Notes: generated from the letters alone by a model not told the origin. 43,495 bases of DNA from Methylophilaceae bacterium (GCA_009926205.1 RFPI01000005.1:1-43495), one strand, 5' to 3'. Counted from the stretch's first letter, positions 17,407 to 27,180 are shown. Program-made: numbers and translations.

Positions 17407-17934
17407 ATGACGATAGCACGCAAAATGACTGATTCAGAAAACGAACTACAACCCATTAGTAAAACCAAACTCAAAGCTTCAGCAGATGCCCTGCAAGATT
17501 TGGGAGTTAAATTACTTGATTTGCCAGACAGCAAACTGGCAGTTCTCGATTTGCCAGAAACATTGCTGCTAGCTATACAAGAGGGCAGGAAAATTCGTGC
17601 TAATGGCGCACTTCGTCGTCATCGTCAATATATTGGTACTTTGATGCGAGAAATCGACGCGCAGCCCATTATTGAACAATTCGAAAAATGGGATGGCAAA
17701 AACCAAGCGGAAAACGCATTTTTTCATGGGCTAGAAAAGCGTCGCGAACAACTAATCGCCGACGACCAAGCCCTAGCAAGCTTTATTCAGCAATTCCCAA
17801 ATGTTGATATCCAGCAAGTCCGCACACTGATACGCAACGCGCGCAAGGAGGCCGAACAAAACAAACCTCCTAAAAGCAGCCGCCTCTTATTCAAACTGCT
17901 ACGCGACGTGTGCGGCGAGGCAAATCCAAATTAA
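17407..17934 (+). CDS. darP: Ribosome biogenesis factor DarP (YjgA, DUF615)
   Basis: 50S subunit late-assembly factor of 175 residues, alpha-helical. The family pattern is plain: KTKLKASADALQDLGVKLLDLP, IRANGALRRHRQYIGTLMREID and LRDVCGEAN at the C terminus. A second possible start is ATG 17425. Its stop overlaps that of the convergent PDZ gene in a shared TTAA (17931-17934), with no terminator between them. Confidence 0.93.
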   Translation: MTIARKMTDSENELQPISKTKLKASADALQDLGVKLLDLPDSKLAVLDLPETLLLAIQEGRKIRANGALRRHRQYIGTLMREIDAQPIIEQFEKWDGKNQAENAFFHGLEKRREQLIADDQALASFIQQFPNVDIQQVRTLIRNARKEAEQNKPPKSSRLLFKLLRDVCGEANPN

Positions 17935-18647
17935 TTGAGATTCGCCGTTGTACTCATAAACTGTCTTTCGCGCTTGTATTCAATGGTCACTGCTTGACCG
18001 CTGAATTTCGTCATCGCCTGATTCAATTGCTCTATGGTATTCACTTCTACATCACCAATTTTGCTCAAGATGTCATCTTTTTTGATACCGGCTTTCTGTG
18101 CAGGCGATCCGTCCATCACCACCAATACAATCAAACCATCAGGCTTTTCTGTTTCCTTAGGCACCAACACGTGAACCCCCAATACTGGCGGCATAATTTT
18201 GGCCCAATAAGTAGCAAAGTAGCTGTAGCCCATCGGTCTGTCTTTGATATCCTCTGAGCGAATTTTTTCACCCCTAGCCTTGGCATCCTTCAACTCTTGC
18301 ACGCTACCTTGGCGATTGCCAGTTTTTTCGGAATACAGTAGCACCATCTCAGCACCTACTTTCCTGGCCTGAGGCAGCGCAAGCTCAGGGGCAATATCGC
18401 CTGCTGTAAAGTTGGAATAACCTACCAACTCATAGCCCTTTTCATGCATACGTTGATAGTCTTCTTTTTTGTCGACGCCCGAGAATAATTGAGGCTCGGC
18501 AGCGGCCTTGATGCGTCTTGCATTGGTCGGCTTGCTCTCGATATAGGTAGTGGCGAAATAATTTTCACCGGCGGGTTTATTTTCTGCCTGAGCCATCATT
18601 GGGACTAGGTAGATAAAAATACTGAACAACATTGCAATATAATGCAT
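17931..18647 (-). CDS. Secreted PDZ-domain protein of unknown function
   Basis: A 238-residue exported protein: signal peptide (about 1-20, ending MMAQA), a central domain with YSNFTAGDIAPELALPQARKVGAEMVLLYS resembling a repeated stress or surface-associated fold I cannot name, and a C-terminal PDZ domain (about 150-230) with GSPAQKAGIKKDDILSKIGDVEV. There is no protease domain and no trypsin triad, so it is not a DegP-type enzyme. ATG 18647 is preceded by AGAGAG; an upstream in-frame ATG at 18680 would spoil the signal peptide. Faces darP tail to tail. Confidence 0.8.
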   Translation of the reverse strand: MHYIAMLFSIFIYLVPMMAQAENKPAGENYFATTYIESKPTNARRIKAAAEPQLFSGVDKKEDYQRMHEKGYELVGYSNFTAGDIAPELALPQARKVGAEMVLLYSEKTGNRQGSVQELKDAKARGEKIRSEDIKDRPMGYSYFATYWAKIMPPVLGVHVLVPKETEKPDGLIVLVVMDGSPAQKAGIKKDDILSKIGDVEVNTIEQLNQAMTKFSGQAVTIEYKRERQFMSTTANLN

Positions 18648-18718
18648 AAGATTCTCTCTAATATAATTTGCGATACTCAACTCTGACTCATACTCAGTGG
18701 AAATAATTCACCCAAATC

Positions 18719-19300
18719 ATGAATGAACTACATAAAAAACTTCGCATTGGCCTAGTTTCCATTAGTGACCGTGCTTCACAAGGTGTCTATCAAGACCAAG
18801 GCATCCCACATTTACAACAATGGCTAGAGCGGGCGATAAAAACGCCTTGGGAGTCGGAAACGCGTCTGATCGCCGATGAACAAAGTCTGATAGAAAAAAC
18901 ATTGATTGAATTAGCCGATGAGCAAGGGTGTCACCTGATTTTAACCACGGGAGGAACTGGGCCTGCCATACGCGATGTCACCCCAGAAGCAACCCTGGCG
19001 GTTGGCGACAAAGAAATGCCAGGGTTTGGCGAACAAATGCGGCAAATCAGTCTGCACTTTGTCCCCACCGCGATTTTGTCACGCCAAGTTGCAGTGATTC
19101 GTAAAAATTCATTAATTGTGAATTTGCCGGGGCAACCTAAGGCCATTGGGCAAACCTTAGAGGGCGTCCGCGATGAACAGGGTCAAATGATGGTGCATGG
19201 CATTTTTGCTGCCATCCCCTATTGTCTCGATTTAATTGGAGCTCCCTCTCTAGAAACCCACCCAGAAGTGGTACAAGCCTTTAGACCGGTGAAAAAATAA
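18719..19300 (+). CDS. mogA: Molybdopterin adenylyltransferase MogA
   Basis: Adenylylates molybdopterin in molybdenum cofactor synthesis, cytoplasmic. 193 residues with RIGLVSISDRASQGVYQDQG at the N terminus, LTTGGTGPAIRDVTPEAT (the MoaB/MogA signature) and IVNLPGQPKAI. Length fits MogA rather than the MoeA C-terminal domain. It precedes thiL by 13 nt. The orphan modA at 37333 is the other molybdenum-related gene in the window. Confidence 0.93.
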   Translation: MNELHKKLRIGLVSISDRASQGVYQDQGIPHLQQWLERAIKTPWESETRLIADEQSLIEKTLIELADEQGCHLILTTGGTGPAIRDVTPEATLAVGDKEMPGFGEQMRQISLHFVPTAILSRQVAVIRKNSLIVNLPGQPKAIGQTLEGVRDEQGQMMVHGIFAAIPYCLDLIGAPSLETHPEVVQAFRPVKK

Positions 19301-19313
19301 GCCCATCAACGCC

Positions 19314-20246
19314 ATGTCGGAATTTTCCATCATCCAGCAATACTTCAATCGCCCATGTCAGGAGACCGATTTAGGCATAGGCGACGATGCTGCATTAATC
19401 AGTGTGCCGCAAGGTTATCAATTGGCAATTTCTACGGACATGCTGGTGAGTGGCACACATTTTTTTCCTGACACTGCAGCCAATCACATCGGTTGGAAAG
19501 CGATGGCTGTCAATATTTCTGATATGGCTGCCATGGGCGCAGAAGCTAAGTGGGCGACGTTGTCGATTGCCTTGCCAGAGGCTAATCCCGCATGGCTAAA
19601 TCAATTCAGCGCTGGGCTGTTTGAATGTGCTGAACAGTTTGGAGTGAGTGTAATAGGCGGTGATACCACCCGCGGACCACTGAATATCAGCCTCCAGATC
19701 ATGGGGGTTATTCCTCGCGACCAAGCGCTCACCCGTCATGGCGCCCAACTTGGCGATGAAATATGGCACTCTGGCTACTTAGGTCACGCAGCCCAAGCAC
19801 TGAAATACTTACAATCGAATCAATCATGTCCCGCTAACTTGTTAAGCGCTTTGCACCGTCCGCAACCCCGTATTCAACTGGGGATAGCATTGCGAACAAT
19901 TGCACATAGTGCGATTGATATTTCTGATGGCTTGTTGGCGGACTTAGGCCATATCTTAGAAGCCTCAGCACTCGGGGCTGAGATTGCTTGGCCGAATATC
20001 GCCCATCAGCTGAAGGCACCGACCGAAGATAACTATGCAATGGTGTTGAGTGGCGGCGATGACTACGAATTATGTTTTACTGCGCCCCCATCAGCGCATG
20101 AGCAAATTGTTGCCATCGGGCAAACACTGGGCTTGCCATTAAGTTGCATAGGCCACACTTGTCAACCGTCTGGCATCAGGGTTTTGGACGCACAACAGCA
20201 AGCTATTACATTACAAGGCAAGGGCTATGACCACTTCAAAAACTAG
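19314..20246 (+). CDS. thiL: Thiamine-monophosphate kinase
   Basis: Phosphorylates thiamine monophosphate to thiamine diphosphate. 310 residues, AIR-synthase/PurM superfamily: GIGDDAALI, STDMLVSGTHF, GWKAMAVNISDMAAMGA, SVIGGDTTRGPLNISL and DISDGLLADLGHILEASALGAEI. Its 3' end overlaps pgpA by 20 nt; thiL-pgpA-pncC is a widespread order, here with mogA in front. Confidence 0.95.
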   Translation: MSEFSIIQQYFNRPCQETDLGIGDDAALISVPQGYQLAISTDMLVSGTHFFPDTAANHIGWKAMAVNISDMAAMGAEAKWATLSIALPEANPAWLNQFSAGLFECAEQFGVSVIGGDTTRGPLNISLQIMGVIPRDQALTRHGAQLGDEIWHSGYLGHAAQALKYLQSNQSCPANLLSALHRPQPRIQLGIALRTIAHSAIDISDGLLADLGHILEASALGAEIAWPNIAHQLKAPTEDNYAMVLSGGDDYELCFTAPPSAHEQIVAIGQTLGLPLSCIGHTCQPSGIRVLDAQQQAITLQGKGYDHFKN

Positions 20247-20748
20247 CAAACATAATGCATTGCCCAATTTTTCCATGATGTGGCAACACCCCGCCCATTT
20301 GTTCGCGCTGGGATTTGGCAGTGGATTAATCCAATGGGCCCCAGGAACATTCGGCAGTTTGATGGGCATACTCATTTATTGGCCGCTCAGCAATCTTGCC
20401 ATCCATCTAAAATGTCTCATCATACTCACGCTTTTTTTAATAGGCATTTCTATCTGTGGCAAAACTGGCAAAGCGATTGGAGTCGAAGACCACTCCAGCA
20501 TTGTATGGGACGAAATTGTGGCCATAATGTTAGTACTGACTTTCACGCCTAACTCATTATTTTGGTGGGCGATCGCTTTTATTCTGTTTAGAATTTTCGA
20601 CATTTTCAAACCCTTTCCTATACGCCAAATCGAACAGCGGGTCGGCGGCGGATTGGGAGTGATGTTGGACGATCTATTGGCTGCTATTTACAGCCTATTG
20701 GTATTATCCTTAATCCAACATTCCAGCTTGATTCACTCAATGGCTTAG
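20227..20748 (+). CDS. pgpA: Phosphatidylglycerophosphatase A
   Basis: Dephosphorylates phosphatidylglycerol phosphate in the inner membrane, 173 residues. Hallmarks: GFGSGLIQWAPGTFGSLMGI, EDHSSIVWDEIVAIML and FRIFDIFKPFPIRQIEQRV with VMLDDLLAAIYS (conserved acidic active site). Four hydrophobic segments. Translation is probably coupled to thiL through the 20-nt overlap; pncC follows after 5 nt. Confidence 0.95.
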   Translation: MTTSKTSKHNALPNFSMMWQHPAHLFALGFGSGLIQWAPGTFGSLMGILIYWPLSNLAIHLKCLIILTLFLIGISICGKTGKAIGVEDHSSIVWDEIVAIMLVLTFTPNSLFWWAIAFILFRIFDIFKPFPIRQIEQRVGGGLGVMLDDLLAAIYSLLVLSLIQHSSLIHSMA

Positions 20749-20753
20749 GGCTT

Positions 20754-21242
20754 ATGAGACCACTACAAGAACTCGCCACACAAATCGGTGAAACGCTTCT
20801 AGCGCAAGGACACCTGTTGGCGTTAGCAGAGTCCTGTACTGGCGGACTTGCTGCAGCTAGCATTACAGATTTGGCCGGTAGTTCCGCATGGTTTGATAGC
20901 AGTGTTGTGGTCTACAGCAATCAAGCCAAACAGGATTTACTCAAGGTCCCCGTCGAGACACTGGCCCAATATGGCGCGGTGAGCGAACCGGTCGCCATCG
21001 CCATGGCAAAAGGATTACTCACGCAGGGGCGTTGTCAGATTTCTGCCAGCGTTACCGGCATTGCAGGTCCAAGCGGAGGCAGCGCCGAAAAACCTGTGGG
21101 CACGGTTTGTTTTGCATGGGCCCATCAAGATGGCAGAGTAGTGAGCACGACGCAGCACTTTTCCGGCAATCGACAACAAGTGCGCGAGCAGTCAGTGCGC
21201 GCACTTTTTGAGGGAATTCTGCAACTGCTGGCTACCTATTAA
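20754..21242 (+). CDS. pncC: Nicotinamide-nucleotide amidohydrolase PncC (CinA C-terminal type)
   Basis: Deamidates NMN to NaMN for pyridine nucleotide recycling. 162 residues comprising only the CinA C-terminal domain: LALAESCTGGLAAASITDLAGSSAWF, GAVSEPVAIAMAKG, SVTGIAGPSGGSAEKPVGTVCFAW and a C-terminal helix. The N-terminal MoCF domain of full-length CinA is absent, as is normal for proteobacterial PncC. It is the last gene before the recA control region. Confidence 0.95.
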   Translation: MRPLQELATQIGETLLAQGHLLALAESCTGGLAAASITDLAGSSAWFDSSVVVYSNQAKQDLLKVPVETLAQYGAVSEPVAIAMAKGLLTQGRCQISASVTGIAGPSGGSAEKPVGTVCFAWAHQDGRVVSTTQHFSGNRQQVREQSVRALFEGILQLLATY

Positions 21243-21258
21243 ATAGCTTTTATGGGAT

Positions 21259-21304
21259 AATCAAAAGCTTGATTGTATGCGCCCTGCAGGCAAAAAAACC
21301 TGCA
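21259..21304. promoter_or_regulatory. Two inverted repeats upstream of recA
   Basis: AATCAA (21259-21264) and TTGATT (21269-21274) form one inverted repeat with a 4-bp spacer; TGCAGG (21285-21290) and TGCAGG's complement CCTGCA (21299-21304) form a second with an 8-bp A-rich spacer. No canonical LexA box (CTGT-N8-ACAG) was seen between pncC and recA. Confidence 0.35.
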
Positions 21305-21404
21305 AAAAATCTAAGCAATTTAACAAAACTGAGACATATAAATTCCTAATGCGAGATTGGCATAGGATTTGAGCAATATTAAAAATTTTATTGAGGAATT
21401 CTCC

Positions 21405-22442
21405 ATGGATGAGAACAAAAGCAAAGCTCTAGCAGCCGCCCTATCGCAAATTGAAAAACAATTTGGCAAGGGCTCCATTATGCGTTTGGGAGACAATGAG
21501 GTAGCCGAGGATATTCAAGCCGTCTCCACAGGCTCTTTGGGCTTGGATTTAGCTTTAGGAATAGGTGGTTTGCCTCGTGGTCGTATTATCGAAATCTACG
21601 GCCCTGAGTCTTCTGGTAAAACCACGCTCACCTTGTCCGTGATTGCACAAATGCAAAAAGCGGGTGGTACCGCTGCATTTATTGATGCAGAACATGCTTT
21701 GGATCCTCAATACGCACAAAAGCTGGGCGTAAATATTGCCGATTTGTTGATTTCTCAGCCTGACACCGGCGAGCAAGCGCTTGAAATCGCCGATATGCTG
21801 GTTCGCTCTGGCTCCGTAGATATCGTGGTCATCGACTCCGTTGCTGCTTTGGTGCCTAAAGCAGAAATCGAAGGGGAAATGGGTGACTCGCATATGGGTC
21901 TGCAAGCGCGTCTAATGAGCCAAGCCTTGCGTAAATTAACGGGCAATATCAAACGTACCAACACCATGGTGATTTTTATTAACCAAATCCGCATGAAGAT
22001 AGGCGTGATGTTTGGTAACCCTGAAACCACAACTGGCGGTAACGCACTCAAGTTCTACTCTTCTGTGCGCTTAGACATTCGCCGCACTGGTTCGATTAAA
22101 AAGGGTGACGAAGTGATTGGCTCCGAGACCCGCGTCAAAATTGTCAAAAACAAAGTGGCGCCGCCGTTTAAGCAAGCCGAGTTTGATATTCTTTATGGCG
22201 AAGGTATTTCGCGCGAAGGTGAAATCCTTGAATTGGGGGCCAACCTCAAGATTGTTGAAAAGTCTGGCGCATGGTACAGCTACAACGGCGAGAAGATAGG
22301 TCAAGGTAAAGATAATGCTCGTGAGTACTTGCGCGAAAATCCAGCCATTGCTGATGAGATTGACGCCAAGATACGCGATAGCGCTAAGGGCAATGCGGAT
22401 GTAGTGATCGCAAGCACCGGTGCAGACGATATTGACGACTGA
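21405..22442 (+). CDS. recA: Recombinase RecA
   Basis: DNA strand-exchange and SOS coprotease, 345 residues. Walker A GPESSGKT is at residues 66-73, as in E. coli; [45 protein letters not shown] (Walker B), loop L2 [28 protein letters not shown] and an acidic C-terminal tail ending DDIDD. GAGG lies 8 nt before ATG 21405; an in-frame TTG upstream at 21369 would add 12 residues that are not family-like. recX overlaps the end. Confidence 0.98.
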   Translation: MDENKSKALAAALSQIEKQFGKGSIMRLGDNEVAEDIQAVSTGSLGLDLALGIGGLPRGRIIEIYGPESSGKTTLTLSVIAQMQKAGGTAAFIDAEHALDPQYAQKLGVNIADLLISQPDTGEQALEIADMLVRSGSVDIVVIDSVAALVPKAEIEGEMGDSHMGLQARLMSQALRKLTGNIKRTNTMVIFINQIRMKIGVMFGNPETTTGGNALKFYSSVRLDIRRTGSIKKGDEVIGSETRVKIVKNKVAPPFKQAEFDILYGEGISREGEILELGANLKIVEKSGAWYSYNGEKIGQGKDNAREYLRENPAIADEIDAKIRDSAKGNADVVIASTGADDIDD

Positions 22443-22986
22443 AGATAAAGCAGCCAAGCCAAATCTGCGCCAAAAAGCGCTAGAGTATTTGGCCAAGAGA
22501 GAATACAGCGCGCAAGAGTTACAAAAAAAACTGTTGCAGCTGGCCCAGCGTCATCAGCATAAATCCAGACTGCAGCAGCGTGAAGATGAGTTTGCTGGTG
22601 ACGAAAGTGCGGTTGATATTGATGAAACCTTGAGCGCAGAAACGCATGCGGAAATCGCGCAAATTATTGCCGATTTTCAGCAAAAAAATTGGCTGTCTGA
22701 CCAGCGTTTTACGGAACAGATCGTACATGCGCGACAAAGTAAGTTTGGCACGATGAAAATCGCGCAAGAGCTGAAACAAAAAGGTGTCAGCGATACATTG
22801 ATTAGTGATGCGGTTCAAACACTAAAGCAATCGGAATTAGAAAATGCGCGTGCAGTATGGCGCAAAAAATTTAAGCATGCCCCCAGTGACCGCAATGAAT
22901 GGGCCAAGCAAGCAAGATTTTTACAAAGTCGAGGCTACTCTTTTGAAATTATCAAAAAAGTGATCTCGGATAGTAACGAGGAATGA
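22420..22986 (+). CDS. recX: RecA regulator RecX
   Basis: Modulates RecA filaments. 188 residues; three-helix RecX repeats are visible in [24 protein letters not shown], then a spacer of about 30 acidic and polar residues ([19 protein letters not shown]), then [38 protein letters not shown] (described in parts) and the final helices. The start is uncertain: GTG 22420 (23-nt overlap with recA) or TTG 22432 (11-nt overlap); neither has a clear ribosome site, so coupling to recA is likely. Confidence 0.9.
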   Translation: MQTILTTEDKAAKPNLRQKALEYLAKREYSAQELQKKLLQLAQRHQHKSRLQQREDEFAGDESAVDIDETLSAETHAEIAQIIADFQQKNWLSDQRFTEQIVHARQSKFGTMKIAQELKQKGVSDTLISDAVQTLKQSELENARAVWRKKFKHAPSDRNEWAKQARFLQSRGYSFEIIKKVISDSNEE

Positions 22987-22993
22987 ATAGCTA

Positions 22994-23019
22994 GCGAGTC
23001 TTTAGGCTCGCGTTTTTAT
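22994..23019 (+). terminator. Intrinsic terminator after recX
   Basis: GCGAGTC (22994-23000), TTTA loop, GGCTCGC (23005-23011) with one T-G wobble, then G and TTTTTATT. Confidence 0.8.
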
Positions 23020-23103
23020 TAACCTATAAGAGTATTTAAATTTATTTGAACTTAGCGTTTGTCATATCCAGGCATTAGCCATCAAGCAGCGCTAAAACCA
23101 GAA

Positions 23104-25749
23104 ATGCAATCTATGCAAAACAAACCTACCATTTCCGTAAAACAAATACGTCAGCAGTTTTTGGACTTTTTTAAAAACAAAGGCCATCAAGTGGTGGCGT
23201 CAAGTTCACTAGTTCCCCATGGCGACCCTACCCTGCTATTTACTAATGCAGGCATGAACCAATTTAAAGATGTGTTCTTGGGCTTTGATAAGCGCGCCTA
23301 CACTCGTGCTACGACCAGCCAAAAATGCGTGCGCGCAGGGGGCAAGCATAACGATTTAGAAAATGTAGGTTACACCGCGCGTCACCACACTTTCTTCGAA
23401 ATGCTGGGCAACTTTAGTTTTGGCGATTACTTCAAGCGTGACGCGATACAGTTCGCTTGGGAATTGCTTACTCAAGTTTACGGTCTTCCCAAAGAACGCT
23501 TAATGGTCACTGTGTATGCTGAGGATGACGAGGCCTATGATATCTGGACCAAAGAAATCGGCATCCCACATGACAAAATTGTACGCATAGGCGATAACAA
23601 AGGGGCTCGTTATGCCTCTGACAACTTCTGGATGATGGGCGACACAGGCCCTTGTGGTCCTTGTACTGAAATCTTCTTCGATCATGGTGCACATATCCCT
23701 GGCGGACCTCCAGGCTCCGCGGATGAAGATGGTGACCGTTTTATTGAAATTTGGAACAATGTGTTTATGCAATATAACCGCGATGAAGCGGGCGTGATGC
23801 ATCCACTGCCCAAACCCTCTGTCGATACAGGTATGGGCTTGGAGCGGATTGCCGCAGTATTGCAAGGCGTACATTCCAACTATGAAATTGATTTATTCCA
23901 AACACTGATTGCCGCCGCCGCTAGAGAAACCCACACACAAGAACTCAGCAGCCCATCCTTGCGCGTGTTGGCTGATCATATTCGCGCTTGTAGCTTCTTG
24001 ATAGCTGACGGCGTGATTCCCGGCAACGAGGGCCGTGGTTATGTACTACGTCGCATTATTCGCCGCGCCATACGCCATGGATATAAATTGGGTGCACGTG
24101 CAGCCTTCTTCCATCGTATCGTGCCGGATTTAGTGGCAGAAATGGGTGAGGCTTATCCAGAGTTAACTGACGCACAAGATCGCGTGATGTCTATATTGAA
24201 ACAAGAAGAAGAACGCTTCTTTGAAACCATAGAAAATGGCATGCAAATATTAGAGGCCGAACTAGCCAATATTCAAGGCAAAAACGTGGCGTTTAATGGT
24301 GAGACCGCTTTCAAATTGCATGATACCTATGGCTTTCCACTTGATTTAACCCAAGACATTTGCCGTGAGCGCTCCGTGAAAGTCGATAGCGATGCTTTCG
24401 ATGCCGCGATGGCCCAGCAAAAGCAACAAGCCCGTGCTGCCGGCAAATTTAAAATGGCGATGAACTTGGAATACCAAGGGCAGGCAACCGATTTCCAAGG
24501 CTACGAAACCCTCTCCACCCAATCCAAAGTGATTGCACTGTATCGTGATGGCAGCGCAGTTAAACAGCTCAACGAGGGCGAGTTAGGTGTGGTGGTATTA
24601 GATACCACCCCTTTCTACGCCGAATCAGGCGGCCAAATTGGTGACAGTGGTGAATTAAAAGGCACGCAAGGTATATTTGCGGTAGAGGATACACAAAAAA
24701 TTCAAGCGGATGTGTTTGGACATCATGGCGTCATGCAGACGGGCAGTCTGCAATTGGGCGACGAGATTCAAGCGCGTGTGAACACAGCGACACGCGCTGA
24801 TACCATGCGTAATCACTCTGCTACGCACTTGATGCACAAAGCCTTACGCGAGGTATTGGGTGATCATGTACAACAAAAAGGCTCTTTGGTTGATAATGAA
24901 AAGACGCGTTTTGACTTCGTACACAATGCACCCGTCAGCGAGCAAGAAATTGCCCGTATTGAACAAATCGTCAACGCCGAAATCCTCAATAATCAGCCCA
25001 CACAGGCACGAGTGATGGCGATAGATGATGCACAAAAAACCGGTGCCATGATGCTGTTCGGTGAAAAGTATGGCGATACCGTGCGTGTGTTGGATATAGG
25101 ATCTTCACGCGAATTATGTGGCGGCACCCACGTCAAGGCGACTGGCGATATTGGTCTATTTAAGATCACCTCTGAAAGTGGTGTTGCTGCGGGGGTGAGA
25201 CGTATTGAGGCGGTGACAGGCAATCCTGCGCTGCGACTGATACAACAACAGCAACAACTATTACAGCAACTCAGTGATACGGTCAAAGCACCGCAGCACG
25301 AGTTAAGTGCCAAAATTAATGGCATCGTAGAACAACAAAAATCGTTAGAAAAAGAATTAGCCAAATTGAAATCCAAATTGGCTAGCTCGCAAGGCGATGA
25401 GTTGACCTCACATGCGGTGAGCGTTGGTAATGTGCAGGTATTGGCGACATTGCTAGAAGGTGCTGACGCGAATACTTTACGTGAAACGATGGACAAACTA
25501 AAAGACAAACTGAAATCTGCGGCTATCGTACTAGCGAGCGTCAGTGACGGCAAAATCACCCTTGTCGCAGGGGTCACACAAAACCTGGTACAGCAATTAC
25601 GTGCAGGCGACCTGGTCAACCATGTCGCTACACAAGTTGGAGGCAAAGGCGGTGGCAAGCCAGATCTTGCCATGGCGGGCGGAACTGATATTAGCAAACT
25701 AGATTCAGCGTTGCAGAGTGTGCAACAATGGGTCAAAGATCAACTTTAA
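23104..25749 (+). CDS. alaS: Alanine-tRNA ligase
   Basis: Class II aminoacyl-tRNA synthetase of 881 residues. Catalytic core begins [22 protein letters not shown], with [30 protein letters not shown]-like [17 protein letters not shown] and [13 protein letters not shown]. The editing domain has [12 protein letters not shown] (zinc histidines) and [15 protein letters not shown] (zinc cysteine and histidine), and the C-terminal C-Ala domain ends in [17 protein letters not shown]. The start is uncertain: ATG 23104 is used; ATG 23113 and TTG 23059 are alternatives. No ribosome site stands out. lysC follows after 18 nt. Confidence 0.96.
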   Translation: MQSMQNKPTISVKQIRQQFLDFFKNKGHQVVASSSLVPHGDPTLLFTNAGMNQFKDVFLGFDKRAYTRATTSQKCVRAGGKHNDLENVGYTARHHTFFEMLGNFSFGDYFKRDAIQFAWELLTQVYGLPKERLMVTVYAEDDEAYDIWTKEIGIPHDKIVRIGDNKGARYASDNFWMMGDTGPCGPCTEIFFDHGAHIPGGPPGSADEDGDRFIEIWNNVFMQYNRDEAGVMHPLPKPSVDTGMGLERIAAVLQGVHSNYEIDLFQTLIAAAARETHTQELSSPSLRVLADHIRACSFLIADGVIPGNEGRGYVLRRIIRRAIRHGYKLGARAAFFHRIVPDLVAEMGEAYPELTDAQDRVMSILKQEEERFFETIENGMQILEAELANIQGKNVAFNGETAFKLHDTYGFPLDLTQDICRERSVKVDSDAFDAAMAQQKQQARAAGKFKMAMNLEYQGQATDFQGYETLSTQSKVIALYRDGSAVKQLNEGELGVVVLDTTPFYAESGGQIGDSGELKGTQGIFAVEDTQKIQADVFGHHGVMQTGSLQLGDEIQARVNTATRADTMRNHSATHLMHKALREVLGDHVQQKGSLVDNEKTRFDFVHNAPVSEQEIARIEQIVNAEILNNQPTQARVMAIDDAQKTGAMMLFGEKYGDTVRVLDIGSSRELCGGTHVKATGDIGLFKITSESGVAAGVRRIEAVTGNPALRLIQQQQQLLQQLSDTVKAPQHELSAKINGIVEQQKSLEKELAKLKSKLASSQGDELTSHAVSVGNVQVLATLLEGADANTLRETMDKLKDKLKSAAIVLASVSDGKITLVAGVTQNLVQQLRAGDLVNHVATQVGGKGGGKPDLAMAGGTDISKLDSALQSVQQWVKDQL

Positions 25750-25767
25750 TTTTCGAATCGTAAATAT

Positions 25768-27006
25768 ATGGCTCTAATCGTACAAAAATATGGTGGAACC
25801 TCTGTAGGTAGCCCAGAACGTATTAAAAATCTGGCACGCAGAGTCGCGCGTTACAAAGCTCTAGGACATCAAATCGTGGTCGTAGTATCCGCGATGTCAG
25901 GTGAGACCAATCGCCTGATTAATTTAGCCAAAGAAATTATGCCGGACCCCGATCCGCGTGAATTAGACGTGATGGTATCGACGGGTGAACAAGTCACCAT
26001 AGGCTTAACTTCTATGGCACTGATGGAGCTAGGCATCAAAGCCAAAAGCTATACTGGCGCACAGGTGCGTATCGTGACTGACAGCGCTTTTACCAAGGCG
26101 CGTATTTTAAGCATTGATGAACAAAACATTCGTCGTGATTTAGAGGCGGGCAATGTGGTCGTGGTCGCTGGTTTCCAAGGTGTGGATGAGCACGGCAATA
26201 TTACGACGCTGGGGCGTGGTGGTTCTGATACGACTGGGGTTGCATTAGCGGCCGCTCTAAAAGCAGATGAATGCCAAATTTATACGGATGTGGACGGTGT
26301 TTATACCACTGATCCACGTGTTGTGCCGGAAGCGCGTCGCCTTAAATCGATTACCTTTGAAGAGATGCTAGAACTTGCCAGTCAAGGCTCCAAGGTATTG
26401 CAGATTCGCTCCGTCGAGTTTGCTGGCAAATACAAAGTAAAACTACGTGTGCTCTCCAGTTTTGAAGAGGATGGCGAAGGAACGCTGATTACATTTGAAG
26501 AAGATTCAGACAAGGACAGTCAAGATATGGAACAACCCATTATTTCCGGTATCGCGTTTAATCGCGATGAAGCAAAAATTGCCGTGTTAGGGGTGCCTGA
26601 CAAACCAGGTATCGCTTATCAGATTCTTGGACCGATTGCCGACGCGAATATCGATGTGGACATGATTATCCAAAATATGGGCGCGGATGGCACTACCGAC
26701 TTCACTTTTACGGTTCATAAAAACGAGATGAACAAAGCTTTAGGCATCTTAAAGAGTGTACAAGCTCACATTGGTGCACGTGAGATTGTCGGCGATGACA
26801 AGATTGCTAAAGTTTCTGTAGTCGGTGTAGGCATGCGTTCTCATGTGGGTATCGCTAGCCAAATGTTCCGCACCTTGGCCGAAGAAGGTATTAATTTGCA
26901 GATGATTTCTACTAGCGAAATCAAAATCGCAGTGGTGATAGACGAGAAGTACATGGAACTCGCGGTGCGTGTATTACATAAGGCCTTCGATTTAGATCAA
27001 GCGTAG
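25768..27006 (+). CDS. lysC: Aspartate kinase
   Basis: Phosphorylates aspartate, first step to lysine, threonine, methionine and diaminopimelate. 412 residues: kinase domain with IVQKYGGTSVGSPERIKN, SAMSGETNRLI, STGEQVTIGL and TLGRGGSDTTGVALAAAL, then two C-terminal ACT domains (from about residue 265) including KPGIAYQILGPIADANIDVDMIIQN and VGMRSHVGIASQMFRTLAEEGINLQMISTSEIK (in parts), the inhibitor site. In relatives with this layout an in-frame internal start gives a separate beta subunit; ATG 26527 is a candidate here. Usual neighbour of alaS in betaproteobacteria. Confidence 0.96.
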   Translation: MALIVQKYGGTSVGSPERIKNLARRVARYKALGHQIVVVVSAMSGETNRLINLAKEIMPDPDPRELDVMVSTGEQVTIGLTSMALMELGIKAKSYTGAQVRIVTDSAFTKARILSIDEQNIRRDLEAGNVVVVAGFQGVDEHGNITTLGRGGSDTTGVALAAALKADECQIYTDVDGVYTTDPRVVPEARRLKSITFEEMLELASQGSKVLQIRSVEFAGKYKVKLRVLSSFEEDGEGTLITFEEDSDKDSQDMEQPIISGIAFNRDEAKIAVLGVPDKPGIAYQILGPIADANIDVDMIIQNMGADGTTDFTFTVHKNEMNKALGILKSVQAHIGAREIVGDDKIAKVSVVGVGMRSHVGIASQMFRTLAEEGINLQMISTSEIKIAVVIDEKYMELAVRVLHKAFDLDQA

Positions 27007-27045
27007 TATTGTCTGCATTTGTAGGTATTCTTTCATTGATTTTTG

Positions 27046-27071
27046 GGGCGTATTCGAGTATCGTTACGCCC
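27046..27071. promoter_or_regulatory. Inverted repeat between lysC and tRNA-Ser
   Basis: GGGCGTA (27046-27052) and TACGCCC (27065-27071) are perfect complements around a 12-nt spacer, 16 bp before the mature tRNA-Ser. No T-run follows, so a terminator is unlikely; it lies where the tRNA promoter should be. Confidence 0.35.
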
Positions 27072-27086
27072 TCGCAACATGGCGTA

Positions 27087-27180
27087 GGAGAGCTGGCCGA
27101 GTGGTCGAAGGCACTTCCCTGCTAAGGAAGCATACGGGCTTAAACCTGTATCGAGGGTTCGAATCCCTCGCTCTCCGCCA
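27087..27180 (+). tRNA. tRNA-Ser (anticodon GCU)
   Basis: 94 nt with encoded CCA. Acceptor arms GGAGAGC and GCTCTCC pair over 7 bp; the anticodon stem-loop is CTTCC-CTGCTAA-GGAAG with GCT, decoding AGC/AGU; a long variable arm (around ATACGGGCTTAAACCTGTAT) and a T arm GAGGGTTCGAATCCCTC are present, all as expected for a class II tRNA. Its last 19 nt recur at 27342-27360. Confidence 0.97.

Noticed and set aside
22071-22496. 141-residue antisense frame across the recA-recX junction
   Set aside because: Overlaps two certain genes, has no family features.
23500-23874. 124-residue antisense frame in alaS
   Set aside because: Shadow of the alaS frame, with no support from signals or motifs.
24993-25736. 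247-residue antisense frame to alaS
   Set aside because: Cys- and Ser-rich composition is the usual shadow of a strongly coding opposite frame; no ribosome site or domain.
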